Counted from the first letter of the stretch, positions 1-13,285 are shown. The stretch is 64,000 nt of DNA from Circinella umbellata (GCA_025093555.1 JAIWNF010000024.1:558001-622000); one strand, 5' to 3'. The notes: generated by a model not told the origin, from the sequence alone. Program-made: numbers and translations.

Positions 1-991
1 TTTAATTACTGTATAATTTTTACCATCGTCAAATTAAACTTCTATACTACACCACAAATGAGTTGTGCTATTTTGAAATTACACAATTCGTTGAGCAAAT
101 CAACCATATAACTACCAATAGCAACTTACGGTACTTTACCAATTTGCGCATGTCTTTGGCATGATTTGCGACATTTTTTTTTATCTTGCACTACGTACGT
201 AGTAAATTCACTATATTATTAAATTCGTGTGTTTTGTGTCGATAGAAAGAATAATGATAATGTCATATATATGTACAGTTATGTAATAATATATACGTAA
301 TTAATTAAATAAATACATAGAGATAATGAGTATGGCCTCTCAACAGTGCCACACGAACAATGAACCTTCAAAATCTTGTTAATAACTTTGATACGTACCA
401 ATCGAGATTTACAAGCCGCGATATCATTACCTCATTTTGGTCAAGTAATAACCGGAGATAAACATGATGAACATGATGAGCATGATGTTAGCCGATGTTT
501 ATAATTTTTTTTTCAATATATACCATAAAGGGTAATAACCATTATCACATATTACTCACAAGCCAATAGTTGATCTGTTTTTTTGTTTGTTATTCAACTT
601 AATCTTAGGGGCAATAAAAATAATGAGCAGCGTTTAATACATGGATAATGTGTTTTAGTTTGTATTAAGTATTATTAAAAATTATGGGAAGAAAATAACG
701 AGGGTGGGGGGCTGTTGAAGAAAGATGAGTTAAAGATTTTGTTTGGGAATGGAAAATCGAGTTTCACTAATTATAGCAAAACTTTTATATTTTGTACAAT
801 TTGTTGAAAATTATATACACGAAGAAGAAAAATATGAAAATGTATGGGCTGTATAATAATATAACAATAATAGAAATATCAAACAAAAGAAAAGGAAAGA
901 AAAAAATGTTTAGAAGAGAATTGTTTTTTAAAAAACAGAGAACGAGAAAGAACAAATATTAAGTTCAAAAAAGAAAGATAAGTTGGTTTTT
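1..991. other. AT-rich intergenic region downstream of FOL1
   Basis: I see no convincing gene here. The sequence is AT-rich with short homopolymers, and the part next to 992 will include the 3' UTR of the minus-strand folate gene. A short imperfect ATGATGA-type repeat lies at about 463-487. A minus-strand ORF at 928-1140 only overlaps the end of FOL1 in another frame. Confidence 0.6.
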
Positions 992-3262
992 TTAGGCAGA
1001 TCTCCAAATAGAATCACAAACTTGAGTAACTTCCCACATGGGACGTACATCATGAACACGTAAAATATTCGCGCCACCAGCAATACTAGCAGCAACTGCA
1101 CCAGCAGTACCAAATGATCGTTTATCAGCTTCTTGGACACCTGTCAAGTTACCAATGAATTTCTTACGACTAGGACCCATCAATGAGGGAAATCCATCCA
1201 AGACCGATTCAGAACCTTTAACCATATCGCCTAATCGACGCAAAATTTCAATATCATGTTTGGCTGTCTTTGCAAATCCTAATCCCGGATCAATAATGAT
1301 ATTCCAACGATAAACACCAGCAGCCAATGCATTTTGTACTAACGAATGTAGCTGATATGTTACATCTTCAACAACATCATCATTTTCATAACTAACATTA
1401 TCCTTTGACATCATTGTTTTGGCATCACCGCGCATATGCATCAAACAAACAGGAACCTTGGTCTTCGCCATAACGGATAACATTTTTGGATCGCGAGAAC
1501 CACCACTGATATCATTAATTAAGTTGGCACCAGCATCGATAGCAGCTTGAGCAACAGAAGCACGGAACGTGTCGATCGAAATAGGTAAATCAAATCCTCG
1601 TTCACGTAATTTTTTGATTACGGGCACCACGCGACGAATTTCTTCTTCTTCAGGGAATTGATCATTAGCACCAGGTCGAGTCGACATACCACCAATATCA
1701 ATAATATCAGCTCCTTCTTTCTTCATTCGTTCAGCGGCTTCAACTGCTTTATCGACGTCCACATAATTACCACCATCTGAAAAACTATCAGGTGTCGTAT
1801 TCAAAATACCCATAATATACGTCTTAGATTTCCATTTCCACAATTGCTGTGGTTGAATAGGCACGACCTTATCAATTTGTGCTACACCTTCTTCTGTTTC
1901 AGCAGCCACCTTGAGTAGTTGAGATAAAAGTTGTCCACATGTCTTGTATAATTTTGGATGTTCCATATCCTTGGCAATATCACATAACGGCCAAAGTACA
2001 AATTCACGTTCTTGAATACCAATATGTGGAATTGTCAATGTTTCGGATTCCATCACTAGATCGTTATAGAATAAGATATCAAGATCCACTGGTCGTGGTG
2101 CATTGCGGAAACTGGCTTCACGGCCCAGTGTCGATTCAACATGTTTCAATCGTTCCAAAAGTTGTTGAGGTTCTAAACAAGTAGCAATTTTACAAGCTGC
2201 ATTTAAAAATGCAGGTTGTTCAGTATAATACATGGGTGGTGTTTCATAAAGAAAACTTGTATCCAAGACAACTGAACTACAATCGGTTTCCAGCATATCC
2301 AAAGCAGCATATAAATTCTTTACACGATCACCCACATTACTACCCAAAGCAATATAAGCCGTTTGTGTATAAGACACGGGAATTTCTTTGGCTCCTTCTT
2401 GAACCTGATGATGAGCAAATACTTGATTGGATTGTTTTTCTTGTTCCAAGACACTATTCAACCATGCACGATCGCGTGTCACTTCAATACCAGAAGCATC
2501 GGCAAATAAAATAGCACTTGGTTTTTCAAGTTGAACACGAATCTTATTGACATGACATTTTTCAATTGCAATACGTGCTACAGCAACAGCGAAGGCTTCT
2601 ACAGTCTTGTAATCTGAAGCTTCAATATATCGTGCCAATGTTCGTACCATGGTACGCATATGGTAAGACTTGTTACTCTCTTCTCCTTCTCTTTGCTCCG
2701 ATGGATACACGGTCAAATTAACCACGACTACTTGCTTCTCTTCTCGTTCCCATGGATTCACACCGATAATTGTCGAAAGCCGCATATCCTTGACAAAGAC
2801 TATATCTTCTTTACCCAATCCAGAAACTGTACCTGTAGTCACCACTTGCTTTTTGTCTTCCAAGCCTTCATAATCTTGTTTGGTACGCGAAAGTTGGACA
2901 CCAGCAGCAGCAGCATGTAATAATGCCTTGGGTTGTTCGACTTTAACGGTCGTTCTTTCAGCACCAAAATCAACACAACCAAGGTGTACAATAGCATGAC
3001 CCAATTCTTCAATAGACTTGAATGTACTTTTCTCGGTTAATTGAGTGATAGCCTTAGTAACGTGACCATAATGAATAGAACTTGTCACATGGTCTGAATT
3101 ACCAGCAGCTGTAATGTCAGTATAAAGCCATACGTTAATAATAACAGGTTGAGACTTGAGTCGTTGCCAAGAATCGACACCAGTGACATTTTTTAAAACC
3201 AAGTTTTTTAAAAGAATTTTGTCTAAATGACGTGATTCTTTAACATTTTCTCCTCTCTCCAT
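992..3262 (-). CDS. FOL1: Trifunctional folate enzyme (DHNA / HPPK / DHPS)
   Basis: Folic acid synthesis protein of 756 residues that carries three consecutive steps from dihydroneopterin to dihydropteroate. Two tandem dihydroneopterin aldolase modules lie at about residues 15-125 and 150-260, as in other fungal Fol1 proteins. HPPK begins at TAYIALGSNVGD (301-312) and has the signature RPVDLDILFYND near 390. Dihydropteroate synthase begins at about 481 with IMGILNTTPDSFSDGG and ends with the substrate-binding GPSRKKFIG segment. The order and length match the fungal trifunctional enzyme. The gene is a single uninterrupted exon, unlike most neighbours. Methionine at 3262 is the first in frame and is followed by a plausible N-terminus; in fungi the protein is often mitochondrial, but I see no strong presequence. 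DHPS is the known target of sulfonamides. The identification is secure. Confidence 0.97.
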   Translation of the reverse strand: MERGENVKESRHLDKILLKNLVLKNVTGVDSWQRLKSQPVIINVWLYTDITAAGNSDHVTSSIHYGHVTKAITQLTEKSTFKSIEELGHAIVHLGCVDFGAERTTVKVEQPKALLHAAAAGVQLSRTKQDYEGLEDKKQVVTTGTVSGLGKEDIVFVKDMRLSTIIGVNPWEREEKQVVVVNLTVYPSEQREGEESNKSYHMRTMVRTLARYIEASDYKTVEAFAVAVARIAIEKCHVNKIRVQLEKPSAILFADASGIEVTRDRAWLNSVLEQEKQSNQVFAHHQVQEGAKEIPVSYTQTAYIALGSNVGDRVKNLYAALDMLETDCSSVVLDTSFLYETPPMYYTEQPAFLNAACKIATCLEPQQLLERLKHVESTLGREASFRNAPRPVDLDILFYNDLVMESETLTIPHIGIQEREFVLWPLCDIAKDMEHPKLYKTCGQLLSQLLKVAAETEEGVAQIDKVVPIQPQQLWKWKSKTYIMGILNTTPDSFSDGGNYVDVDKAVEAAERMKKEGADIIDIGGMSTRPGANDQFPEEEEIRRVVPVIKKLRERGFDLPISIDTFRASVAQAAIDAGANLINDISGGSRDPKMLSVMAKTKVPVCLMHMRGDAKTMMSKDNVSYENDDVVEDVTYQLHSLVQNALAAGVYRWNIIIDPGLGFAKTAKHDIEILRRLGDMVKGSESVLDGFPSLMGPSRKKFIGNLTGVQEADKRSFGTAGAVAASIAGGANILRVHDVRPMWEVTQVCDSIWRSA

Positions 3263-3640
3263 TTTTTTGAAGGGTATTTTTAAGAAAAAGTAAATATACG
3301 AAAAAAAAAGACGTGAGAAAAGAAATGGAAAATTTTTTTTAACTTTCCCGTGTCACTCATAACCTGACAATGCGTTGGTGCTACCATAAATTAAATTATG
3401 TCAAAAAAAATTATATGTAATATTTACCCTATCTGCATATAAATAATTTTTAATAAGTATATATGAAACAATAATATAATAGGATTTTTATTTTTTATTT
3501 TATTTTATACAGAAACTAGTAGAAAAAATGAAAAGAAATAGGGAAGAGATTTATGTGAGTGTTTTTGGGTTGTAAAGTGTAACTGGGTGTGTGGAGTTTG
3601 TGTAAAAAGGTCGCCTTCTTGTTATGTATGAGCTTTTTTT
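3263..3640. other. Intergenic: BRR2 3' UTR and FOL1 promoter
   Basis: About 380 bases between two genes transcribed in the same direction. It must hold the 3' end of BRR2 and the upstream region of FOL1. It is AT-rich with A/T tracts. No clear TATA box or further ORF can be supported. Confidence 0.5.
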
Positions 3641-6600
3641 TTACTCTTCAGCTTCACTCATAGCTTCGTCACTATCGTCATCTTCATCACTGCTTTCACC
3701 TTCAGCAACATCTAAATCCATATCTAATTCTTGATCACATCCATTATAACTATCCGACATCAAGTACACCTTTAATGTATGTTTACCAGCACTGGGTGCA
3801 ATGAAATCCAACTTGACGGTCAATTTGTGAGCAAGAGTAACACGCTTGATAGCCAATAATGTCTTGGATGATGTATCACCAATTACAATCCACCAGCCTT
3901 CATCCTTCTTTTGTGGGAAATAAGGTGCAATTACAGGACCCAATTCTTGTTCGTCCTCATCATCATGTTCACGTTCCAATTGTAACTTGACATTGACCAC
4001 ACCACCAGAAACAACCGAATCGGGATCAGCAATATCAAATCCAACTTCCACGTTAGGATATCGATTGACGAAGTTAGCCACGTCACGTAATTTACGATTA
4101 TCCATACGTAACACCTCATTTCGTACATCATCTTCCATTTCCATAATATCAAATACAGACTCAACTTCATTCTCTTCACAACGTTTAATGATATCCTGTG
4201 TAAAGAATGGAACTTGTTTTAATGGAGAATCACGATCCCACATGGCTTGAACAGACATTTGAGCTAATTCCATAGCAGCCAAAGCAGGCGACAACCAACC
4301 ATTGGAAGAAATGACATCAACACAGGCTTGAATCAATGGAATAATACGACTCAAAATCAAAGATTGGTCCGATTGAAGATCGGGTGTCAATTGCAAGCGA
4401 CTGAAATGTGCTTGTAAAAGGATATTAGTTTTGATTCTTGGTGTGTTGAATTTAGGATTGGCCAATCGAACAGGTAAACGTTCATAGATACGCTTGAGAA
4501 CATTATCTTCATGATGTCGAATAGGAATGTTGTCAAATTCTGTTGCTGAGGCAACAATTTCTAGAAGACCCTTGATCTTGGTAGTGCCCTTCAAACTGAC
4601 GCTGAACATGTCGACGGTGGTATAGTTGATGTTATAATAAGCAGCAATCATGCCCAAGTTGAGTGGTGCTACATCCATTTCGTCTTCAATTGTAATACAC
4701 TTGGTTTCTTGTAAATCATTCAAGGTGTTTTCAACCAATTCGGACAAATGATCTGACAAGTGACGATGTGTTGTACCTGATAAACCATAATAATTAGGAT
4801 TGTGTGCCATACGACGATACAACAAAGACCAAGTCAAAATATCAACAGCTTCTTGCTTGTTTTCAATAGTCTTTGTAACAATCTCGGCATTAAATTGATC
4901 ATGAAGTGCTTGATCTAAATGCGATTCTACAGGAATGGCTTCAAACAAAAACTTCTTGTAATATTCCTTCTTGTTGGCTTGACACATTAAAACACATTTT
5001 CCAGTATCATCATCACGTGGTCTACAAGCCCGTCCCATCATTTGTAATACATCCTTCATTGCATAATCCACATATCGATGTTCCTTGCCTTCAAAGTATT
5101 GTGTACCCATGACAACCACCATGTGAGAATTCATGGGAATGCCCCAGCATGTATCGCGCGATGCAACAATTACTTGAATAGCACCAGATTCATACAATTG
5201 TTCAACAATTCGCTGGTCTTGTTTCGACAATGCCTCATGATAATAACCAATACCATGTCGTAAAGTTTCTACTAAAGTCTTGTCTTGTACACGTTCCAAT
5301 AAAGGTTCAATCTCTTCCGCGCTGCATTTTAAGAAACGTGTTTCTTGATCATCACCAACACAATAGGTGATAATATCAAATGCAGTCAATCGACATTGCT
5401 TACGTGATGGTACAAACACAATAGCAGGCTTATCAGCTGAATGTGTAGTAATTGCCAAATAGGTGGGTTTTGCCATGGCCATCATCAATGATGCAAAATG
5501 AGGGATATTGTAGCTTTGGATATGGATTTCGAGAGGAACAGGTCGAACCGAAGGATGGAAATTAAATACAGAATGAGAAGTTGCACCTAACCATTCACCC
5601 AAATCACGAGCATTGGCCACCGAAGTACTGAGTGCCACTACACGGATCGGATGTTGTGTTTGTGATGAAATATATCGCATACGAGAAACAATAGCTTCAT
5701 AAATAGGTCCAACTTCTTCATCGCCAATTACATGCATCTCGTCGGCAATAAATAAACTAACATTTTGTACATTCTTCCGTTGTTTCCATCGACGCGAAAT
5801 AACATCCCATTGAGTTGGTGTACAACAGATAATATCACCTCGTTCCAACAATTTCAAATCGGCACTTGTTTCTCCCGTTAATGCAACCACTTGCTTACCA
5901 CCTCCCACGTTACCAAACTTCTTTGTCCATTGAGTTACTCGATCATCTACAAGTTCTTGATAGGGCGCCACGTAGACACATCGTGAATGTTCTTGTTCTT
6001 CCTTGCTCCACAAACGCATTAATGCAAATTCAGCACATACAGTTTTGCCACTACCAGTGGGTGCACCAACAAATACATTGTCATCGGTCGTATATAATGT
6101 ATTAAAAACTTGTGTTTGAATTGCATTGAAATGAGATATCCATCCGTTGTATACTGATTCATATTCGATGTTACGAAGAGCAGATACAGGCAATGGTTGT
6201 AAATCATGCAACTCGGTGTGAGGAGCATATTTTTCTGGCAAAATCAAATGCTTGAATGAGACAGGCAACTTGGAAATTGAATGTAACCAACGATCCGAAA
6301 CAACCGTGATAAAATAATTAGGTGGAAGAGGTTCATACAATGGTACTGTGAACGTCACCAAATGTTCTTCTTCAGCATAACGTTGTTTGAGCACAAAATA
6401 ATCATGATACAAAATATGTTCACCATCTACATCTTCTACCATAATCCAAAATGCTTCAGCAACACCATGAATCTTATCATCCCATTGGAAATCAGGTGTA
6501 ATAGTCAATTCTACCTTGACCAACGAACGTGTTACAGGTTGAACATGAGCTTGTAAATCCAACTTGGGAAACTGATGAATAAATCTGTGTAAAGTCTTGC

Positions 6601-9600
6601 CAGCTTTAGGATTGGATACCAATTCGCCTAATTCTTGTGGGTCCAAATCGAAATAACGTTCCCAAGGGAACTCCTTGCGTTCCAAACGACGAATCAAATC
6701 ACCAGGAATTTGCTTGAATTGACGCAATGGTGTCATTGATAACCATGCACGTTTTTCCACCATTTTACATAAATCCAATGCCTTTCTTGTCAATTGAGCC
6801 CAACCACGCTTCAAACAAATTTCAAAAACAGCTCTCAAAATACGTCCAGCACTTTGAGTAACATATACCATATCCGATACCAATGCAAAGCCGTCTAGCT
6901 TAAGTTGTGAAATGTAGGCTTGTAATAATACATTGATCTTTGCAGTAGGCTCTTCTAAACTTTCTTTAACAGGAATTGGTACACGTTCCAAAAGTTTGGC
7001 TAATTCCATTTTTTCTTCTTCACGGACAGGAATATATTTGAATTCATCTGACAAGGCAAACACGCGGAATAATTCAATATGGCTCATCATTGGTCGCAAA
7101 TGCTGGTTGTATGATGACATGGAATGATGAGTGACATAATAATGGGAAGCAATGCGACCTAATTCGGTTACTTGGAAACGGCCCGACTTCTTGTCATACT
7201 TGATCAAATTACATTTGTCGAGAATAGATGCAGCCGAATGTACCAAGTCAACACGCTTTTGTTCCAAGTAAGGATCATCTTCGAGATCATCTGCCGATAC
7301 ACTGTAAAGTGATGGGTTTCGTAACATACGAACGTACAAATAAGTATAGCCAAGCCATTGGACTGCTTCATCTCGGTTACGAATGGTGCCCAACACAATT
7401 TCAGCATTCAAATTATCTGCCAACTTGCCAATAAACTGTGATTCAATAGGTAATTGTGTATTCAACAAGGACAAATAGTACTGTAATTCAGTATGAGCCG
7501 TGATAATAATACCTTCACCATATGTGTCGAACTGTGGACGACCTGCACGACCCAACATTTGAAGCACATCTTGAGGAGATAATTCAACCCAACGACCCTT
7601 TTCTGGAGAATAAATTTGTGTGCCCTTGATAATAACAGCATGGGCTGGTAAATTGACACCCCAAGCCAATGTAGCAGTGGAACAAAGGACCTTGATATGT
7701 CCATCTGCAAACAATTCTTCCACAAGGGTACGGTCAGCACGTGTCATACCAGCATGATGGATGGCGAAACCATAAGGTAACAATTCTTGGAGATTGGCAT
7801 CCTTGACTTCAGCTGCTTCTGATTGTAAGATTTCTCGACTTGCCGAATCATCTTTCAAGAATTTTGTAATTGTATCATTTTCCAATGCCATATCACGTAA
7901 TGATTTTGCTGTCTTTGCTGTTTCCTTTCGAGAATGAACAAACACCAAGACTTGATTTTCTTCACGATTTTCAATTTGCTCTACCACCTTTTGATAACAC
8001 ACCTCGTTCATCACTTGGAATCGTTTGATAGCCTTCTTCTCTGTAACGCCGATGAATTGTTGTCGAAGTGGACATGGACGGAAAGTACTGTCAAAGTAAT
8101 GTAAACCCTTCTTAGGATCCACACGCAAAAAGGCAGCAACATCTGCATAATTGGGTAAAGTAGCAGATAAACCAACTAATCGAACCAATTCTTGAGTTTG
8201 TTCCATATTTCGAATCGTACGAGAAACAATACTTTCTAAAACAGGACCTCTTTCGTCGTGCAACAAATGAATTTCATCAATAATAATTAAACGGACAAGA
8301 GATGTGTAACTACGATCGGTGGCCTTGCGAGTGATGATATCCCACTTTTCTGGTGTTGTTACGATAATTTGTGTATCTGCGATTTGTTGCTTAGTCAATT
8401 GTCGATCACCAGTCAACTCGGCAACGTTGATGCCATAATGATTCAATCTACTTGAAAAATTACCGACCATTTCTTGCACTAACGCCTTCATAGGAGCAAT
8501 ATATACAATCTTGAATGAGTCCGTATCGATATGTCCAGTTTCGGGGTCACGATAATTGTTCATGGCACGCAATACCGTTAACATGGCTACGTTGGTTTTA
8601 CCAGCACCAGTAGGAGCACACAATAATACGTTTTCATCACTCTCGAATGCCGATGGATAAAGTCGACTTTGGACACGGTTCAAACTTGTTGCACCTGAGA
8701 ATGCACCTTGTGCCCAATGAGGCAATTCTTTAATTGGCTTGAGTTTTTCGTCGGAAGCAAATGCTTGTGGTTTTGGTGCAGGTACATGAATTTCTTCATA
8801 ACCCTTCTTGGATCGCTTGAAAGAACCATCGGGAAGTTTGACTTTTTTGTTGGACATCAAATGAGCACCTTGTTCAAATGCCATATCATCCAAATCCAAC
8901 ATTTTTCGTGGTGTCACAGTAGTACCAGGTGCCAATGTTGTTGTAGTAGGTACTTGACCACGGCTACGTCCTTCTGGCTGTTTTTGTTCACCGCTTTCAT
9001 CAATTTCCATGGCATTTTCAACCACACCTTTACGTTCCAAAGCTTCACCTCGTCGTTCACGATCACCACTTAAATCACGCAAAATCCAATCCACGTTCTT
9101 TTGTTGCATCTCGGTTTCTAAAGCCGACTTTTCATCCCCTGTGGCTCTTGCTAATCGTGTACACCAATAAATCAATTCACGGTTTTTGACAAGAACACGC
9201 ACTAAGTCAAACTTGTCATAATCAAATAAACCCACAAGCTCATTTTCACAATCGCGCATATTGACCGATTCAGAACCCAAAATATCGAATGCTTGAACAG
9301 TCTTTTCTTGAGCTGTATGTGGATCAGGATAATGTGCTGCAATTTGTCGTTGTAACCAAAATGCATCAATGTCATGAGGTGAAACAACGTCAGGTTTATC
9401 TGTTGCTGTGCCTCGTTTCTTTTTGCGTCCACCTGCACTTTCCCCAGGAAGTACTGTTTTGAAACCTTCATCTTCGTCATCCGACACACCTTCTTCATCA
9501 TCAACATATCGTTTCTTGTTTCCTGATGTTGATTGTTGTTGTTGTTCCTCTTGTGCTAATTCTGCTTGAGCGGCTGCTTCTTCTTCATCCTCGTCTTCTT

Positions 9601-10306
9601 TGATTTCAAATTGATCATCTTCCTCTTCTTCGTCTTCGTCTTCGTCAAATACCACAGCTACACCAACTTCATCATCAATAGCACCAACACGTTCACCATT
9701 TTCGTCCACGTCCATGGATTCACCTTCATTGTTATAATCGGTAATCTTTTTAGACAGATTAACAAGTTGAGCGAATTTGTCAGATTCTACAGTACCAATG
9801 ACCGATTCGATTTCACGTTTTTTGTCAAAATCTTTTAGTGTGTCTGTCTTAAGTGTTTCAAGTACATCATCAGCCGCACTTCGAATGATGTCTCGTGCCT
9901 GGTCTCCTAAGTGATCATAAACAAATGACAAAACATGCTCATATGCTTCACGCGTTTCTTTGGTACGAGGTCGATAATTAAGTCCTTCCCAATCATCGGT
10001 TGCCGATAAAACAGAAGAATATCCATATGCTTTGCTAATGGCACTTTCTTCCTTTTTTCGTCGTCGTTTTTCGGCTAATTCCTCAGATCGTTCGGCTGCC
10101 TTTTTTTTCTTTTCTTCTATATCTTTGGGTGTTTCCCGTTCAGCTCGTGTACCAAATGCCTTGGGATCAATCTTGCCCCATAAGGTCTCGGGTTCTCCTG
10201 TAGGTTCTTGATCTCGACGTGGTAATCCACTACGATCGGCTTGTAAAACAAGACTGGAATTGGCTGCATATTGGTATTGATTGGCTTTTGCAATGTTTTC
10301 AGCCAT
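3641..10306 (-). CDS. BRR2: Pre-mRNA-splicing helicase BRR2 (U5 snRNP 200 kDa)
   Basis: Ski2-like RNA helicase of 2221 residues that unwinds U4/U6 during spliceosome activation in the nucleus. After an acidic, low-complexity N-terminus (Asp/Glu runs around 220-250) come two helicase cassettes. Cassette 1 has the Walker A motif APTGAGKTN near 563 and DEIH in [12 protein letters not shown] near 675. Cassette 2 has APTGSGKT near 1415 and DEMH near 1522; this second cassette is catalytically degenerate in known BRR2. Sec63-like domains follow each cassette, and the C-terminus is acidic and Ser-rich. Length matches the family (yeast 2163, human 2136). The whole 6.7-kb reading frame is intronless, which is notable because most other genes in the window carry many introns. 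Confidence 0.97.
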   Translation of the reverse strand: MAENIAKANQYQYAANSSLVLQADRSGLPRRDQEPTGEPETLWGKIDPKAFGTRAERETPKDIEEKKKKAAERSEELAEKRRRKKEESAISKAYGYSSVLSATDDWEGLNYRPRTKETREAYEHVLSFVYDHLGDQARDIIRSAADDVLETLKTDTLKDFDKKREIESVIGTVESDKFAQLVNLSKKITDYNNEGESMDVDENGERVGAIDDEVGVAVVFDEDEDEEEEDDQFEIKEDEDEEEAAAQAELAQEEQQQQSTSGNKKRYVDDEEGVSDDEDEGFKTVLPGESAGGRKKKRGTATDKPDVVSPHDIDAFWLQRQIAAHYPDPHTAQEKTVQAFDILGSESVNMRDCENELVGLFDYDKFDLVRVLVKNRELIYWCTRLARATGDEKSALETEMQQKNVDWILRDLSGDRERRGEALERKGVVENAMEIDESGEQKQPEGRSRGQVPTTTTLAPGTTVTPRKMLDLDDMAFEQGAHLMSNKKVKLPDGSFKRSKKGYEEIHVPAPKPQAFASDEKLKPIKELPHWAQGAFSGATSLNRVQSRLYPSAFESDENVLLCAPTGAGKTNVAMLTVLRAMNNYRDPETGHIDTDSFKIVYIAPMKALVQEMVGNFSSRLNHYGINVAELTGDRQLTKQQIADTQIIVTTPEKWDIITRKATDRSYTSLVRLIIIDEIHLLHDERGPVLESIVSRTIRNMEQTQELVRLVGLSATLPNYADVAAFLRVDPKKGLHYFDSTFRPCPLRQQFIGVTEKKAIKRFQVMNEVCYQKVVEQIENREENQVLVFVHSRKETAKTAKSLRDMALENDTITKFLKDDSASREILQSEAAEVKDANLQELLPYGFAIHHAGMTRADRTLVEELFADGHIKVLCSTATLAWGVNLPAHAVIIKGTQIYSPEKGRWVELSPQDVLQMLGRAGRPQFDTYGEGIIITAHTELQYYLSLLNTQLPIESQFIGKLADNLNAEIVLGTIRNRDEAVQWLGYTYLYVRMLRNPSLYSVSADDLEDDPYLEQKRVDLVHSAASILDKCNLIKYDKKSGRFQVTELGRIASHYYVTHHSMSSYNQHLRPMMSHIELFRVFALSDEFKYIPVREEEKMELAKLLERVPIPVKESLEEPTAKINVLLQAYISQLKLDGFALVSDMVYVTQSAGRILRAVFEICLKRGWAQLTRKALDLCKMVEKRAWLSMTPLRQFKQIPGDLIRRLERKEFPWERYFDLDPQELGELVSNPKAGKTLHRFIHQFPKLDLQAHVQPVTRSLVKVELTITPDFQWDDKIHGVAEAFWIMVEDVDGEHILYHDYFVLKQRYAEEEHLVTFTVPLYEPLPPNYFITVVSDRWLHSISKLPVSFKHLILPEKYAPHTELHDLQPLPVSALRNIEYESVYNGWISHFNAIQTQVFNTLYTTDDNVFVGAPTGSGKTVCAEFALMRLWSKEEQEHSRCVYVAPYQELVDDRVTQWTKKFGNVGGGKQVVALTGETSADLKLLERGDIICCTPTQWDVISRRWKQRKNVQNVSLFIADEMHVIGDEEVGPIYEAIVSRMRYISSQTQHPIRVVALSTSVANARDLGEWLGATSHSVFNFHPSVRPVPLEIHIQSYNIPHFASLMMAMAKPTYLAITTHSADKPAIVFVPSRKQCRLTAFDIITYCVGDDQETRFLKCSAEEIEPLLERVQDKTLVETLRHGIGYYHEALSKQDQRIVEQLYESGAIQVIVASRDTCWGIPMNSHMVVVMGTQYFEGKEHRYVDYAMKDVLQMMGRACRPRDDDTGKCVLMCQANKKEYYKKFLFEAIPVESHLDQALHDQFNAEIVTKTIENKQEAVDILTWSLLYRRMAHNPNYYGLSGTTHRHLSDHLSELVENTLNDLQETKCITIEDEMDVAPLNLGMIAAYYNINYTTVDMFSVSLKGTTKIKGLLEIVASATEFDNIPIRHHEDNVLKRIYERLPVRLANPKFNTPRIKTNILLQAHFSRLQLTPDLQSDQSLILSRIIPLIQACVDVISSNGWLSPALAAMELAQMSVQAMWDRDSPLKQVPFFTQDIIKRCEENEVESVFDIMEMEDDVRNEVLRMDNRKLRDVANFVNRYPNVEVGFDIADPDSVVSGGVVNVKLQLEREHDDEDEQELGPVIAPYFPQKKDEGWWIVIGDTSSKTLLAIKRVTLAHKLTVKLDFIAPSAGKHTLKVYLMSDSYNGCDQELDMDLDVAEGESSDEDDDSDEAMSEAEE

Positions 10307-11465
10307 GATGTGTGAGTTGTTTCTTTTATTCAGAAAAAGTTGATTACTAGTTGTTGTGTTTGCTTTTAATCGTCAAGATTTGTTGTTATTCTTGTCTTTT
10401 TGTTGACAAATTAAAATAAAATAAGAGAGAGTGAATTAAATTAATATTTATATATATAAAAAAAAAAAAAGAAAGAAACACTAAATGCAGAAAATGAAAG
10501 AAAACCGTGGCGAAGCAAAGAGCATTCGTGTTCACTCCTTCTCCCAATACTTAAATCGGCTATTCAACCTATTCACTAGTGTCGGAGTGGCTTATCAAGC
10601 CGATGATTGGTTGATTTCTCTCTATTTTTTTATGATTTATCACCAAATGGATTTTTAAGCACCATCCATTACCATGCATGAAGTCAATAAACGAAAGATA
10701 AAACGTATAATAGTAGTATCATTTTACAAAAAAAAGAAAGAGTTCTAAAAGTACACTATATAATAAGGAGAGATGAATAAATCAAAATTTTTAGTTTCAA
10801 TATGTTAAGGAGCATCAGATGGTAGCATTCATATAAGAAAAAAGGCGTCCACTTGTCTATTAACTACGCAAAGTTGTGAATCCTATTAATGTCTTTAATA
10901 TAATGAATACAATTGTTTTTTTATTCGATAAATAGTTGGTTTTTCTTTACACGTAGTAATATTGACTAATAACTGTAATTTCTTAAAAAAGAGCGAAGAG
11001 ATTCTAAAAAGTTTCGATTGGTGTTTTTCTTTTATCAAGTACCGAAGCTATTATATCTACCACTCTATTCAACTAATAATACAATCAAAAGTATATATGT
11101 ACGTAATTGTGAAGTTATCATGACATTGATTTTAATTATGCTTATAATTTACTTTTTGCTTTCGACAAGTTGGCATATTACTATGTTTTCTAAGTACGGT
11201 CGAATACAATTTTTCTTTTAGAATATTTATCAACGAGTAATGCGTGTACTAAATAAATAAAAGTAATGATTAACAAGTATCAAAAGATATACATATATAT
11301 ATCTACTCATAATTACTACTAAAATAATGGCTTCTCATATACCTAAAAAGAATTGAATATCATACGACCATGATTTTGTTGTCAGTTGGTACGAGTGTAC
11401 ACTTAAAGAAAAGAAAATATTCTGTGGATTCTCTTTTCGTTTTCCTCTTTTTTTTATGCAAAAAA
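10307..11465. other. Intergenic between divergent BRR2 and the Myb-like gene
   Basis: The BRR2 5' region lies near 10310-10650. It is slightly more GC-rich around 10500-10620 and contains a CCAAT box in reverse orientation (GATTGG, about 10603-10608). The rest is AT-rich. An ORF at 11018-11221 looks like chance AT-rich coding and I do not support it. Confidence 0.5.
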
Positions 11466-12889
11466 ATGGTTCTAGCAAGAAATATGGCTCCCACTGATCA
11501 ACCAGAAACTTCATCGACAGGTTCGTTTTTGACGACGTGAATTTTACGTGATTGTGTTATTTTTTTTTTCTTCAAGGAACGCGTGTTAAAAAAAAATAAA
11601 AATAATAGGTCGCATCCCTAGAGTAATTCCTGCATCGCCAGTCCTTAAACCACGTAAAAAACATATGCCATGGGACACTGATTTTGGAACAGACAATAAA
11701 GATTCTTCTATTGAACGTTTAGTCAAGTGGCTCCTACAAGATCACGTTTATCGACAATGGCAAGAAGGAGTTAATGAAGCTGGTGAACCAGTTACTAAAA
11801 AAGCATTGACGGAAGAATTCCTCCACGAATTACTTGAAGGGGGAATCGATTATCGTAGAGGAGGAGATATTCAAACTAAAATATATCAATTAGAACATGA
11901 TTTTGGAAAGGCACGCGATTGGATTGTAAGATTTAGACCTAAAGAAAAGGATAGTTCTACCCATACCGAAGAAACACGTTGTAAGCTTGTTGAAACATAA
12001 TGAATATTCTCTGAATACTTTTGATAGCTCATTCCATTTTTTTATTATATCACTATGATAGCTGCTGTGGTCCAAAAATGCAAGTATTATTATAGACTTG
12101 AACCAGTTTTTGGAAAATATTTGGGTTTCCCATCCTTGGATGACTCTATAACTGTTCGAACACCACCACCAAGGAGATCCAAAAATAAGAATATTTCTTC
12201 ATCCCCATCACGGTCCGTATCAACATCAGCTCCAGTGCAATCACATCTCTTATCAAGTCCTAGAACTACTCTATCAAGTCCTAGAACTGCTCTATCAAGT
12301 AGACCGTCATTGTATAATCTTATCGAGTCTATAGTTAAAAATCAACAAAGGATAGTGACCAACAACCCTCACCCTGTTAATACAGAAGGTAAGTTTACAG
12401 TGGTAGTGGTAGTGATAGGATAGGACAACTGACTGATATTTACCACATTGTCTACTATTGAAATTACATTTTTCAGCAAGGGAACATGAAAATAATAATA
12501 CCCAAACATCATCAATACTACCAACCACCGCTACTACTACTGAAGATAATTCAAGTGTACCACCCGATGACTCATATGTACCAACATCATTAACCATTCT
12601 TGAAAAGACACTCGAGGCAGAGACTGACCAACAAGTTATGGAAAGTAAAGAACGAGTAGAGTTGGAGAGATTGAAATTGGAAGAAAAAAAACATAACGAC
12701 CGGATGGAAATAAAAAAACGAAAACTGGATTTGAATGAATTAAAATTGTCACAAGAATATGATATCAAAAAAAGAAAATCTACTGCAGAAACTCTTGCAT
12801 CACATGCCCAATTGATATCAGAGTTACGAGCATTAGGGTTACCCAATGCTGACATTGTAGATTATATGAAGAAGGTTGAAAATGCATAA
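11466..12889 (+). CDS. Myb/SANT-like DNA-binding domain protein with coiled-coil tail
   Basis: Predicted 388-residue protein joined from exons 11466-11520, 11609-11980, 12062-12388 and 12477-12889. All three introns are GT-AG and each junction keeps frame. Residues 51-130 form a compact helical segment with spaced Trp residues (VKWLL, YRQW, RDWI) that resembles trihelix or Myb/SANT-like domains. These are common in fungal and plant transposon-derived regulators. A Ser/Pro-rich linker holds a small repeat (LSSPRT, twice). Residues about 290-375 are a highly charged Glu/Lys helix, likely a coiled coil, similar in style to the tails of PIF/Harbinger Myb partners. No transposase or inverted repeats were found beside it, so it may be a domesticated or stand-alone member. 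The exact function is unknown. Confidence 0.6.
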
Positions 12890-13285
12890 TAAGAATTATA
12901 TTACTTAGTGAAAATCATTATTATCATTGCATATATGGACTATTATTTTTACTCTTTTCCCTTTTCTCCCTCATGGTTATACTTTTACTTTTGCATATCA
13001 ACACTATTTTTCTTCTAATAAAAAAAACACGAGTTTTAGTCTTGTTAATATTGCCATTAAATCTCATAGTACATTGTGATAACTACTTTGAGTAAATTTA
13101 ATAAATAAAATTTGCAACAGCAATTTTTATTTCATTTTATATTTGTAATTCTGTGTGTTTGTACGTATAATAAAATAGAAGGGGATTCAAAGATAAAGAA
13201 AAATAATAAGTTAAGGTAATCTAGTAGTGGGTTTAAAATATAAAAAATAAAAGTACACTTTAAAATAAAAATTAAATTATGTTGT
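12890..13285. other. Convergent 3' region
   Basis: About 400 bases between the ends of the Myb-like gene and the minus-strand alpha-glucosidase gene. It has AATAAA-like elements on both strands (for example near 13100) that would serve as polyadenylation signals. I see no gene. Confidence 0.5.

Noticed and set aside
8708..9073. Plus-strand ORFs inside BRR2
   Set aside because: They are shadows of the conserved minus-strand helicase gene, with random His/Cys/Phe-rich sequence.
12307..12855. Minus-strand ORF of 182 codons over the Myb-like gene
   Set aside because: The plus-strand model has consistent splice sites and a coherent domain layout; the antisense frame spans an intron and is Ser/Phe-rich.
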